A DNA stretch of 12,578 bases, taken from assembly GCA_030528815.1 (NCBI GenBank), contig JAUMYE010000019.1:1-12578 (forward strand). Reading direction: 5' to 3'. Position 1 is the first letter of the stretch; the number at the start of each line of letters is the position of its first letter. Positions 1-6,705 of the stretch are shown piece after piece. Source of the DNA: Candidatus Saccharimonadota bacterium. GTDB taxonomy: Bacteria; Patescibacteriota; Saccharimonadia; Saccharimonadales; Saccharimonadaceae. A program made the position numbers and the translations under genes. The notes beneath the pieces were generated by a model. The model was given only the letters and a program-made list of their open reading frames with translations, was not told the origin of the DNA and made no database searches.

Positions 1-1281
1 ATTTCCGAAGAATCATTGCCGGATATTACTGAAATCGTAAAGCCGCTAGATTTTTATGACGAAAGAAATCAACACATCTACAATGCGATGTGGAATCTTT
101 ACGAACGCCACCAGCCAGTAGATTTGCTTACCGTAACCGATGAATTAAAACGCCACAAGCTAATTACAAAAGCAGGCGGTGCAGCGTATATTTCCGAGCT
201 TTCAACCTACGCACCAACCGCCGCCCACGCAAAAGCCTACGCAGAACTTATTGCAAACTGCGCCGTTCGTCGCCGTCTTATTGGCGCCGCCGCAGATATT
301 ACCGAATCTGCCTACAACGAATCCATCGAAACCGACGAGATCCTTGGCGATGCCGAGCAATCACTCTTTAAGGTTTCCGAGCAGAATACTCATGGCGACA
401 TGATCTCCATGGCGGACCTTCTTTCTGATACTTGGAATCATCTTGAGGAACTCCATGAAAAGAAGGGCTCTATTGCAGGCTACAAAACTGGCTACCCAGA
501 TCTTGATCGCATGACGGCAGGCTTCCACCGCTCCGACCTTGTAATCTTGGCCGCCCGTCCTGCTATGGGCAAGACCGCCTTGGCTCTAAACTTCGCTCAG
601 AACGTCGCAAACATCAATAAAAAAGCTGTTTTGATTTTCTCCCTTGAGATGGGTAAAGAGCAGCTAATCAACCGTATGCTCGCCGATGCTTCTGGCGTTG
701 ATTCCTTCAAACTTGAAACTGGTAATTTTGACGTCGAAGATTTCGAAAAGATTGCCGAAGCTATGTCCGAGATGAGCGAATCAGATATCTATATTGACGA
801 TACGCCAGGTCTAACCGTCCTTCAGATGCGCACAAAAGCTCGCCGCGTTGCTCACAATAACGAGCTAGGCCTAATCATCGTAGACTACCTCCAGCTTATG
901 TCTGGCAGCTCAAGAAAAGCACAGGACAACCGCGTGCAGGAAATCTCCGAAATTTCTCGCGGCCTAAAGCTTGTTGCGCGCGAATTAAACGTACCAGTTA
1001 TTGCTTTGTCGCAGCTATCCCGTTCCGTAGAAAACCGCGTTCCACAGATTCCAATGCTATCCGACCTTCGTGAATCTGGTTCCATCGAGCAGGATGCCGA
1101 CATCGTCATGTTCTTGTACCGCGAAGATTACTACAACCCAGAAACCGACCGCCAAAACATTACAGATTTAATTCTTGCTAAACACCGCCGCGGTGCGACT
1201 GGCTCTGTTGGCTTATACTTCGATAAGGCTCGCGTCCGCTTTATGTCACTCGATACACATCACGACGAAATGGAGATGTAA
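1..1281 (+). CDS. dnaB: Replicative DNA helicase DnaB (5' truncated by window)
   Basis: Hexameric 5'-3' helicase that unwinds the replication fork and recruits primase. The frame is open from base 1 and reads into the DnaB N-terminal domain ('IVKPLDFYDERNQ'), so the true start lies upstream and perhaps 35-40 residues are missing; the first internal TTG (position 16) is not a credible start. From the first visible residue, the N-terminal primase-binding domain covers about 1-110, followed by a linker and the RecA-like core. Visible core motifs are Walker A 'ARPAMGKTAL' (about 185-194), 'SLEMGKEQL', Walker B 'LIIVDYLQLM', 'ALSQLSRSVENR', 'RESGSIEQDADIVMFLYRED' and the C-terminal 'KHRRGATGSV' with 'FDKARVRF'. 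No intein interrupts the Walker motifs, although DnaB is a common intein host. Arginine is almost all CGN (2 of 26 are AGA), which sets the core-gene codon style here. Identification is secure. Confidence 0.97.
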   Translation: MSEESLPDITEIVKPLDFYDERNQHIYNAMWNLYERHQPVDLLTVTDELKRHKLITKAGGAAYISELSTYAPTAAHAKAYAELIANCAVRRRLIGAAADITESAYNESIETDEILGDAEQSLFKVSEQNTHGDMISMADLLSDTWNHLEELHEKKGSIAGYKTGYPDLDRMTAGFHRSDLVILAARPAMGKTALALNFAQNVANINKKAVLIFSLEMGKEQLINRMLADASGVDSFKLETGNFDVEDFEKIAEAMSEMSESDIYIDDTPGLTVLQMRTKARRVAHNNELGLIIVDYLQLMSGSSRKAQDNRVQEISEISRGLKLVARELNVPVIALSQLSRSVENRVPQIPMLSDLRESGSIEQDADIVMFLYREDYYNPETDRQNITDLILAKHRRGATGSVGLYFDKARVRFMSLDTHHDEMEM

Positions 1282-1302
1282 CCGCCTGAAGCTCGGCCAT
1301 AT

Positions 1303-1330
1303 TTGCCAAGCAAAAACATTATGCTAAAAT
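1303..1330 (+). promoter_or_regulatory. Extended -10 promoter of the glycosyltransferase gene
   Basis: TTGCCA (1303-1308), a 16-nt spacer, then TGC-TAAAAT with the -10 at 1325-1330. Only seven bases separate the -10 from the GTG start, so transcription should begin on or next to the start codon and give a leaderless mRNA. No Shine-Dalgarno sequence is present. Confidence 0.6.
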
Positions 1331-1337
1331 AATAGCA

Positions 1338-2801
1338 GTGAAAGACAAAACAAAGGAATTTTTTCTTTTCCGCCACCGTTTCATAATTGGCTACATTCTA
1401 ATAATGTTGATTTTTGTAGCGCTTCTATTTATCTTGCCATCAATTGCGCCAGAAGGTCTTAGCCATGATGAAATGAATTCTGCCGTCACTTCAGACAATC
1501 TTCACTTAGATTTCATGAAGCAGGGGAACGTCGTAAATCTTCCGTATTATGCTTTGCAAAAATTAAGCATCAAGATATTCGGTTTAACGCTTTACGCTAT
1601 TAAAATCCCTTCTATCATCTTTGGCGCATTTTCTGCATTATTCCTTACCTTACTCCTAAACCGTTGGTTTAAATCTGATGTTGCTATTATTGGCTCAGCT
1701 CTAGCAACGCTTTCTACAGCCTTTTTGTCGCTTGCAAACTTTGGTACGCCAGATATTCTATATATCTTCTGGATCTCTCTAATCCTCTGGCTCGGCAGTA
1801 AAATAGTTGGCAATAAGAATATTCACCCATTCTTCGTAATACTATTCACGAGCTCAATCGCATTATCTTTATACACACCACATCTTTGCTATATCGCACT
1901 TGCAATTCTTATCGCAGGCATCGCACACCCACATCTTCGCTACTCGATTAAGGTTCTAAAGCCATGGCAGCTAATCCTAGCGATTCTTATCTTCGCTGTC
2001 GGCGTAGCTCCACTTGGTATTTCTGTTTTCTATCATCACGGCATCATTCAAGAACTTGCGTTCATGGAGAATTTCTCGCAGGGAGCCTACATCCAGAACC
2101 TAAAGAATGCCTTTGCGCCATATTTTTCATTTACGCTCGCTTATGACAGTGTCCACCTAGCACCACTATTTGGCTTAGCGACAGTAGCACTTATCGCAAT
2201 CGGCTTTATTAGCTCACTAGACAAGCTATTTGCATCCCGCAACTCCGTTACATATATGCTTGTAGCTTTTGCTGTGATTATTTCTGGTCTTAACGTAACC
2301 TGCGCTGCAATCATTATCGTACCAGTAGCAATCATGTGTTCAGCTGCTATCGATTCTATGATCATGCGTTGGAAGAGCATCTTCCCAAAGAATCCGTACG
2401 CACACCTTATCGGCGCAACTCCAATTGTTATCACCTTGGCTATTATGCTAATTTCTGGCCTTGCTCATTATATTCAAGGCTATCATTACACGCCACGCGT
2501 CACAAAGAACTTTAGCGAAGATCTAGCCTTGTTTACAAAGGAACTAAAAGCGGGCGATACACTAATCTTAAATACAGAAGACGAGAACCACGACTTCTAT
2601 AAACTATTTGCAAAGAAGAACAATATTAATGTTAACTATGAATTCCCAAAGAATAGCGAAGGCCGCATAGCGGTTATTGAAGCGCCGGTCGAAGCTAAAG
2701 GATATGAACTATCCCATATCTCAACATCGTCAAAAAGCCGAAACTCTGATAGACTATACATATATACCAAAGTTACAGATAAGCAAGAAACAGGAGAATA
2801 A
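1338..2801 (+). CDS. Polytopic GT-C-type glycosyltransferase-like membrane protein
   Basis: Predicted integral membrane protein of 487 residues resembling the PMT/ArnT (GT39/GT83-like) superfamily, which moves sugars from polyprenyl-phosphate carriers to acceptors outside the membrane. Support: a first TM helix at about 17-34; an acidic 'SHDEMNSA' motif (Asp44-Glu45) in the first outer loop, where GT-C enzymes place catalytic acids; then about ten more hydrophobic helices (about 92-108, 114-134, 138-153, 163-180, 183-197, 210-232, 275-292, 304-320, 322-338, 358-378). A soluble C-terminal tail of about 100 residues follows. The GTG start is chosen because the -10 lies seven bases before it. 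It ends five bases before ybaB, whose RBS lies inside its last codons, so the two are cotranscribed. The acceptor is unknown; cell-surface glycan or protein glycosylation is inference. Confidence 0.75.
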   Translation: MKDKTKEFFLFRHRFIIGYILIMLIFVALLFILPSIAPEGLSHDEMNSAVTSDNLHLDFMKQGNVVNLPYYALQKLSIKIFGLTLYAIKIPSIIFGAFSALFLTLLLNRWFKSDVAIIGSALATLSTAFLSLANFGTPDILYIFWISLILWLGSKIVGNKNIHPFFVILFTSSIALSLYTPHLCYIALAILIAGIAHPHLRYSIKVLKPWQLILAILIFAVGVAPLGISVFYHHGIIQELAFMENFSQGAYIQNLKNAFAPYFSFTLAYDSVHLAPLFGLATVALIAIGFISSLDKLFASRNSVTYMLVAFAVIISGLNVTCAAIIIVPVAIMCSAAIDSMIMRWKSIFPKNPYAHLIGATPIVITLAIMLISGLAHYIQGYHYTPRVTKNFSEDLALFTKELKAGDTLILNTEDENHDFYKLFAKKNNINVNYEFPKNSEGRIAVIEAPVEAKGYELSHISTSSKSRNSDRLYIYTKVTDKQETGE

Positions 2802-2806
2802 ATACT

Positions 2807-3103
2807 ATGGGTCAGACAATGGACCAGATGAAAATGCTTAACGAACTCCGCAAAGCCCAGAAGAGTCTCAAGAATGAAATCGTAGAAGTTGAAGCTGGCG
2901 ACGGCGCAGTCGTTATCCAGATTACCGGCGAACTAAAAATCAAGAAGGTCTCCCTTGATCCAGAAAAAATCGATCTAGACGATATCCACGAAACCGAACG
3001 CTGGATTGAAAACGCTCTACGCGACGGCTATGCAAAGGCACAGGAAATCGCGACAGACAAGATGAAGCCATTGATGGGTTCTCTAGGAAATCTAGGTTTG
3101 TAG
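2807..3103 (+). CDS. ybaB: YbaB/EbfC-family nucleoid-associated protein
   Basis: Small DNA-binding protein of 98 residues, the usual family size. It shows the YbaB plan: an N-terminal helix (about 3-26, 'MKMLNELRKAQKSLKNEI') that dimerises, a central beta region (about 27-52, 'VEAGDGAVVIQITGELKIKK' then 'VSLDP'), and a C-terminal helix (about 60-90). Family members act as tweezer-like dimers that bind DNA; EbfC of Borrelia is the best-studied example. AGGAG at 2792-2796 gives ten bases to the ATG and overlaps the end of the upstream gene, so it is translated from the glycosyltransferase transcript. Proximity to recR matches the dnaX-ybaB-recR arrangement common in bacteria, although here a terminator and a fresh promoter separate ybaB from recR and dnaX is not adjacent. 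Confidence 0.9.
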   Translation: MGQTMDQMKMLNELRKAQKSLKNEIVEVEAGDGAVVIQITGELKIKKVSLDPEKIDLDDIHETERWIENALRDGYAKAQEIATDKMKPLMGSLGNLGL

Positions 3104-3105
3104 TC

Positions 3106-3158
3106 AAAAAATAGCTCTTATTTAAGAAAAGAACATCTTAAATAAAGAGCTATTTTTT
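3106..3158 (+). terminator. Intrinsic terminator after ybaB
   Basis: A 22-base arm (3106-3127) pairs with 3136-3158 around an eight-base loop, with one bulged A. The 3' arm ends in a run of six T, and A and T tracts flank the stem, so it could work in both directions. A second pair of arms (3081-3096 and 3172-3186) encloses this hairpin. Confidence 0.8.
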
Positions 3159-3238
3159 ATTCTTCATAAATCCTAGATTTCTAGAGAATCCTTTTTACGC
3201 GAACTAACCCGCCAAACAAGTAAACTTATGTATGCATT

Positions 3239-3300
3239 CTAAGGTTTTCGTAGCTTAGGATAGTTTGATGACTTAACTAGACTAAGCTACGAAAACTTAG
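3239..3300 (+). repeat. Long inverted repeat upstream of recR
   Basis: The arm at 3239-3258 (core 'TTTTCGTAGCTTAG') is complementary to 3282-3300 over 19 positions with a single bulged G. The 23-base loop itself contains TAGTT/AACTA (3261-3265, 3275-3279). No T-tract follows, so it is not an ordinary terminator. The right arm ends four bases before the recR -10 box and covers its -35 position, so an operator or a cruciform-forming control element is possible. Function is inference. Confidence 0.7.
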
Positions 3301-3301
3301 A

Positions 3302-3310
3302 TGATATAAT
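3302..3310 (+). promoter_or_regulatory. Extended -10 promoter of recR
   Basis: TGA-TATAAT, with the -10 at 3305-3310 and six bases to the recR ATG. This predicts a leaderless recR transcript. No recognisable -35 is seen; that position lies in the inverted repeat. Confidence 0.65.
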
Positions 3311-3316
3311 AAGTTC

Positions 3317-3922
3317 ATGTTACCATCCGCCCTCAATGACCTAATTGAATGCCTTGGCAGATTACCTGGAGTTGGTCCACGCACTGCTGAGCGCTACGCC
3401 TATTTCTTACTCAAGAACGACCGAGTCATTTCCAAAAACCTCGCGAACGCCTTAGATAAGCTTCACGACAGCGTCAAAACCTGCCCAAAGACCTTCGCGC
3501 TTATTAGTGAAGAAAACGTGCTATCTCCGCTTTACGATAGCCCAGACAGGGACAAAACCACCATACTAGTAGTAGAGGAGCCGCTAGATATCTACGCTAT
3601 CGAGCATACTAAGTCTTATCATGGCACCTATCATGTCCTTGGCGGCGCGATCTCCCCAATGGATGGAGTTACGGCAGACCAGTTGCACATCAAAGAGCTA
3701 ATCGACCGCGTCGAGGAAGATTCTGTAAAAGAAATCATTATCGCCACAAACCCATCAGTCGAGGGCGAGTCAACAGCGGTATTACTCGAGAAATTGCTCC
3801 ACGAAAAATACCCAGAGCTCCAAATCACACGTCTGGCTCGTGGTCTACCTCTTGGTATTAGCCTAGAATACGCCGACCAAATCACGCTCGCCTCAGCGCT
3901 CAATAATCGCACTAAAATTTAA
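3317..3922 (+). CDS. recR: Recombination mediator RecR
   Basis: With RecO, and RecF where present, RecR helps load RecA on SSB-coated single-stranded DNA at gaps. At 201 residues it is full length. Visible parts: the N-terminal helix-hairpin-helix 'LGRLPGVGPRTAERYAYFLL' (about 13-32); the former zinc-finger region (about 54-75); the Toprim domain starting 'ILVVEEPLDIYAIE' with 'HVLGGAISPMDGV' and 'IIATNPSVEGESTA'; and the conserved end 'LARGLPLGISLEYADQITLA'. The C4 zinc finger is nearly gone: only Cys56 remains, and the other three positions appear as Thr59, Leu69 and Leu72. The ATG is chosen because it is the first codon after the -10 box and the protein aligns from its first residues. It has its own promoter and terminator, so it is monocistronic. 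Confidence 0.96.
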   Translation: MLPSALNDLIECLGRLPGVGPRTAERYAYFLLKNDRVISKNLANALDKLHDSVKTCPKTFALISEENVLSPLYDSPDRDKTTILVVEEPLDIYAIEHTKSYHGTYHVLGGAISPMDGVTADQLHIKELIDRVEEDSVKEIIIATNPSVEGESTAVLLEKLLHEKYPELQITRLARGLPLGISLEYADQITLASALNNRTKI

Positions 3923-3943
3923 TCCCCGCAACAGGGGATTTTT
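3921..3943 (+). terminator. Intrinsic terminator after recR
   Basis: Seven-base stem AATCCCC/GGGGATT (3921-3927, 3934-3940), six-base loop and a T run to 3943. The 5' arm starts inside the recR stop codon. Confidence 0.85.
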
Positions 3944-3965
3944 AGTAGCAAAAGCATTAGCCTTA

Positions 3966-3994
3966 TTGACTTTTTGAACTAAATATGATATAAT
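3966..3994 (+). promoter_or_regulatory. Near-consensus sigma-70-type promoter of the 4119 gene
   Basis: TTGACT (3966-3971), a 17-base spacer ending in TGA, then TATAAT (3989-3994). It is the best promoter match in the window. Transcription is expected to start near 4001. Confidence 0.8.
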
Positions 3995-4000
3995 CAGAGA

Positions 4001-4118
4001 ATCCGAAACACTTATCTTATCAAGAGATATCAAACCGGCGTACTTTTAGAATGGAATTAGTCCGAAATCCATCGTTCGCACTAAGAGTATGCCCGCTTTT
4101 TCCGAAGGAGGAAAAACA
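4001..4118 (+). promoter_or_regulatory. 118-base 5' leader with possible SD-masking hairpin
   Basis: Untranslated leader between the predicted start of transcription and the ATG. A distal ATGGA/TCCAT pairing (4051-4055, 4068-4072) is visible. TTTTTCC (4097-4103) can pair with GGAAAAA (4110-4116), enclosing the AAGGAGG Shine-Dalgarno sequence (4105-4111). It matches no riboswitch class that I recognise. Leader length and hairpin suggest post-transcriptional control; that is inference. Confidence 0.4.
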
Positions 4119-4961
4119 ATGAATTCAACTAATAATCATCCCGAGAAACTGAACGATATCATGTGTCGTTACTTCTTCGAGGTCAGGGCAAATCTCGCCG
4201 ATATCGTTTGCGATAATTATTACCACGTAATCGAACATCTGAACTGCTGGTTCGCAGCTCATCCCTACGAGGATTACGCTCCTGTGAATGTCGTAACTAG
4301 TATTATTAAGCATCAGTTTGATTATTGTCAGGCTATCGCATGGAGCCTCAGAGACTTCGATACAGAACTCCCCAACCTCGCAATGAAGAAGGGATTCTAC
4401 GATTTGTATTACCCGGATCAGGAAAGAACTATATCTTACCGCGTTAAAGGCGAGACCTATGTTCTGCCCGAGGATTACAAGCGCAAGTTTTACGAGGACA
4501 AAAAACGCTTCGGTTTCAAAAATTGTAGCCATAGCTCGCCTTTAGCTATAATCGTTGGTCTTACTAAGTCTGGTTTAATTGCAAAGATTAGTGCCTATGA
4601 CAGCGCAGGCGAACTTGTATATGAACACGACGACAGCACATATACAAATTTCGAGAAGGCATATTTTACTTACAAACCGGTTTATCAGTACATCTGCATC
4701 ATGCCTGAATCTACAGAGCTCAAGACTGACGAGTTTCTTCACGTAACTAACATTCTCTGCAAAGATACAACTAGCTCTCCTAGAGACACAAAGATTGTCA
4801 CGACTTTGCCCGAGAATTGTTACTTATTCTACGATTACGACCCCGAAGACTACGAGAATACGAACAAAAGACTTTGCGGCGTCCACTGGAGCCACCTCGT
4901 AGGATTCGGAAGAATGTACGAACTTCAGAGACAGGCAAAACGGCTGGAAATCATTCTTTAA
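4119..4961 (+). CDS. Uncharacterised soluble protein, 280 aa
   Basis: I do not recognise a family. The ATG at 4119 is chosen because AAGGAGG (4105-4111) sits seven bases before it; an in-frame ATG at 4089 would add ten residues but has no RBS. No signal peptide or TM helix is seen. The protein is rich in Tyr and acidic residues and has nine cysteines (16, 31, 43, 70, 136, 193, 214, 234, 253) with no metal-binding CxxC pair. Residues 140-195 look like a beta-rich core ('PLAIIVGLTKSGLIAKISAY'), followed by 'CYLFYDYDPEDYE' and a basic C-terminus. Codon use differs from the core genes: AGA/AGG is 7 of 12 Arg codons, and none of 12 Pro codons is CCA, although CCA dominates in dnaB. It is a stand-alone unit with its own promoter, leader and terminator. 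It may be lineage-specific or acquired. Confidence 0.8.
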   Translation: MNSTNNHPEKLNDIMCRYFFEVRANLADIVCDNYYHVIEHLNCWFAAHPYEDYAPVNVVTSIIKHQFDYCQAIAWSLRDFDTELPNLAMKKGFYDLYYPDQERTISYRVKGETYVLPEDYKRKFYEDKKRFGFKNCSHSSPLAIIVGLTKSGLIAKISAYDSAGELVYEHDDSTYTNFEKAYFTYKPVYQYICIMPESTELKTDEFLHVTNILCKDTTSSPRDTKIVTTLPENCYLFYDYDPEDYENTNKRLCGVHWSHLVGFGRMYELQRQAKRLEIIL

Positions 4962-5026
4962 CGCTATATTTTTCGGATATCATTCTACAAAGGATAAGCG
5001 AACATCCTTTCCAAATTATTCCATTC

Positions 5027-5055
5027 AGCCCCTGGGTTAAACCGGGGGCTTTTTA
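5027..5055 (+). terminator. Intrinsic terminator of the 4119 gene
   Basis: Nine-base stem AGCCCCTGG/CCGGGGGCT (5027-5035, 5042-5050, one G-T pair), six-base loop, then TTTTT. Confidence 0.85.
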
Positions 5056-5113
5056 CTGGTCAAAAATCTTATATCATGAGAAACATAAAAATAAAGAAAT
5101 GCTCCTTACTCAC

Positions 5114-5147
5114 AAAAAAATGCCCCCGCACCAGCGGGGGTATTTTT
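5114..5147 (-). terminator. Intrinsic terminator of glyA, possibly bidirectional
   Basis: CCCCCGC/GCGGGGG stem (5123-5129, 5134-5140) with a four-base loop. The A run at 5114-5120 is a T run on the minus strand, which suits glyA. A T run at 5143-5147 could also stop plus-strand transcripts. Confidence 0.85.
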
Positions 5148-5154
5148 ATATGTC

Positions 5155-6501
5155 TTATTTCTTATCGCTTGGCAATGGATGAGCTAGAGCCATCTTGCGA
5201 ACTTCTTCGCGAAGCCTGCCATCAGTAACAGCATCCTGTCTCTTATCCTTGCAGATATCTACAACCTGCTTCATCCAATCAGCAATCTGAACCATATCCT
5301 TCTCGTTCAAGCCGCGAGAAGTAATCGCTGGTGTACCAAGACGAACACCGGAAGGCGTAAAGCGAGGCATCGTATCGTTTGGAATCGCGTTTGCGTTCAA
5401 AGTTAAACCAATACGGTCAAGCGCACGCTCGTAAGTCTTACCGTCAACGCCGAAGGAAGACATAATATCGACCAAGATTAGATGGTTTTCAGTGCCATCG
5501 CCAACAAGCTTGAATCCGCGTTCCTTTAGAGCGTCGGCCAAAGCCTTGGCGTTCTTTACAATATTCTTAGCATATTCCTTAAACTCTGGCTGCTCAGCTT
5601 CATACAAAGCAACTGCTTTAGCCGCAACAACATGCATCAATGGGCCACCCTGAGTGCCAGGGAAGACGGAACGATCAATAAGCGTAGGAATATTCTCAAT
5701 CGTATGTTCAGGCTTCTTGAGTGGGTTAGTAACCTTACCCTTCGAAAGAATCATGCCGCCGCGTGGGCCACGAAGCGTCTTGTGAGTCGTAGTTGTCATG
5801 ACATTGAAACCAAAATCTAGTGGGTTTGGATGTACGCCACCAGCAATCAAACCAGCAACGTGAGCCATGTCTGCCATAAGCAAAGCATCAGGACAGAACT
5901 CGTCACGAATCTTTACGACGCGCTCAAAATCAGGAATCTTCATAAAGGCAGAATAGCCAATCAAGATAATCTTTGGCTGGTATTCCTTAACCTTTGCCTC
6001 GATATCGTCGTAGTCCAAATCGCCAGTCTCAGGATTTGTGCCATAGTTTACAAAGTTGTAAATCTGAGCGCTTTGAGTAACCTTTGCGCCATGAGTTAAA
6101 TGACCACCCTGTGCCAAATCCATACCAAGGACAGTATCGCCAGGCTGAAGCCATGCGTTATAAACTGCGTTGTTTGCCTGAGCGCCGCTATGTGGCTGAA
6201 CGTTTGCATGATCAGCATGAAAAATCCTACGCGCACGAGCAATTGCTAGACGCTCAATCTTATCAGTATTATCCTGACCGCCGTAGTAGCGATAATCTTC
6301 CGTAGTAGCAAGAAGAGCCAAATCGTCATCACCGTCTAGGCCGGCAAAATTTGGATAACCTTCAGAATACTTGTTCGTAAGCACAGAACCCATTGCTTCA
6401 AGAACTTCTGCCGAAACATAGTTCTCGCTAGGGATAAGTTCAAGCCCTTCGCTCTGGCGTTTTTGCTCAGATTTGATTAAGTTTAATACTTTCTCGTCCA
6501 T
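5155..6501 (-). CDS. glyA: Serine hydroxymethyltransferase
   Basis: PLP enzyme that interconverts serine and glycine while moving a one-carbon unit to tetrahydrofolate; cytosolic. Visible landmarks: 'LIPSENYVS' (22-30), 'LTNKYSEGYP' (41-50), 'RYYGG' (71-75), 'HSGAQANNAVY' (104-114), 'ADMAHVAGLIAGG' (210-222), the PLP lysine in 'TTTTHKTLRGPRGG' (Lys241), 'FPGTQGGPLMH' (280-290) and 'SGVRLGTPAITSRG' (384-397). At 448 residues it is longer than the usual 415-420, mainly because 20 residues (51-70) stand between 'EGYP' and 'RYYGG' where the common form has only two. Another motif normally 'GGSAYPR' reads 'GYSAFMK' (182-188). A GGAGG Shine-Dalgarno sequence lies just upstream of the ATG. It is monocistronic, with a -10 about 80 bases upstream and a terminator downstream. 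Confidence 0.97.
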   Translation of the reverse strand: MDEKVLNLIKSEQKRQSEGLELIPSENYVSAEVLEAMGSVLTNKYSEGYPNFAGLDGDDDLALLATTEDYRYYGGQDNTDKIERLAIARARRIFHADHANVQPHSGAQANNAVYNAWLQPGDTVLGMDLAQGGHLTHGAKVTQSAQIYNFVNYGTNPETGDLDYDDIEAKVKEYQPKIILIGYSAFMKIPDFERVVKIRDEFCPDALLMADMAHVAGLIAGGVHPNPLDFGFNVMTTTTHKTLRGPRGGMILSKGKVTNPLKKPEHTIENIPTLIDRSVFPGTQGGPLMHVVAAKAVALYEAEQPEFKEYAKNIVKNAKALADALKERGFKLVGDGTENHLILVDIMSSFGVDGKTYERALDRIGLTLNANAIPNDTMPRFTPSGVRLGTPAITSRGLNEKDMVQIADWMKQVVDICKDKRQDAVTDGRLREEVRKMALAHPLPSDKK

Positions 6502-6582
6502 ATAACCTCCGTTGAAACTGCAAAAATATGCATAATGTTAGTAATAAACTTTTTGCGAAAAGCTATTCTATTCCATGAGGTC

Positions 6583-6591
6583 ATTATAGCA
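6583..6591 (-). promoter_or_regulatory. Extended -10 promoter of glyA
   Basis: On the minus strand TGC-TATAAT, with the -10 at 6588-6583, gives a start near 6576 and a leader of about 75 bases. No convincing -35 is seen. The leader holds a CTTTT/AAAAG mini-hairpin and no recognised glycine or folate riboswitch. Confidence 0.6.
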
Positions 6592-6635
6592 TGCAAGAGA
6601 AGAAATATAGCGTTTTATAAAAAAACAATAGCATC

Positions 6636-6664
6636 TTGATTTTTTAGCCCAAATCTGGTATAAT
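6636..6664 (+). promoter_or_regulatory. Promoter of the Gly/Pro-rich protein gene
   Basis: TTGATT (6636-6641), a 17-base spacer ending in TGG, and TATAAT (6659-6664). The start is expected near 6671. Confidence 0.75.
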
Positions 6665-6692
6665 ATAGGTACGACTGTCACATATACACTAT

Positions 6693-6702
6693 AGGAGGTG
6701 AT
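6693..6702 (+). promoter_or_regulatory. Full-length Shine-Dalgarno sequence AGGAGGTGAT
   Basis: All ten bases match the complement of the usual bacterial 16S rRNA 3' end. It fixes the ATG at 6706 as the start and suggests very efficient initiation. This contrasts with the SD-less core genes nearby. Confidence 0.8.
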
Positions 6703-6705
6703 CAT

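Noticed and set aside
2141..2434. Antisense 97-codon frame within the glycosyltransferase gene
   Set aside because: It mirrors TM-helix codons and has no promoter or RBS.
4001..4118. Known riboswitch in the 4119 leader
   Set aside because: No conserved core of a class I can recognise is visible; reported only as an unidentified leader.
4125..4532. Antisense 135-codon frame within the 4119 gene
   Set aside because: It lies opposite a gene with a strong promoter, SD and terminator, and has no supporting RBS or promoter of its own.
4817..5182. 121-codon plus-strand frame overlapping the end of the 4119 gene and the glyA end
   Set aside because: It runs through two terminators and two genes in other frames, with no start signals.
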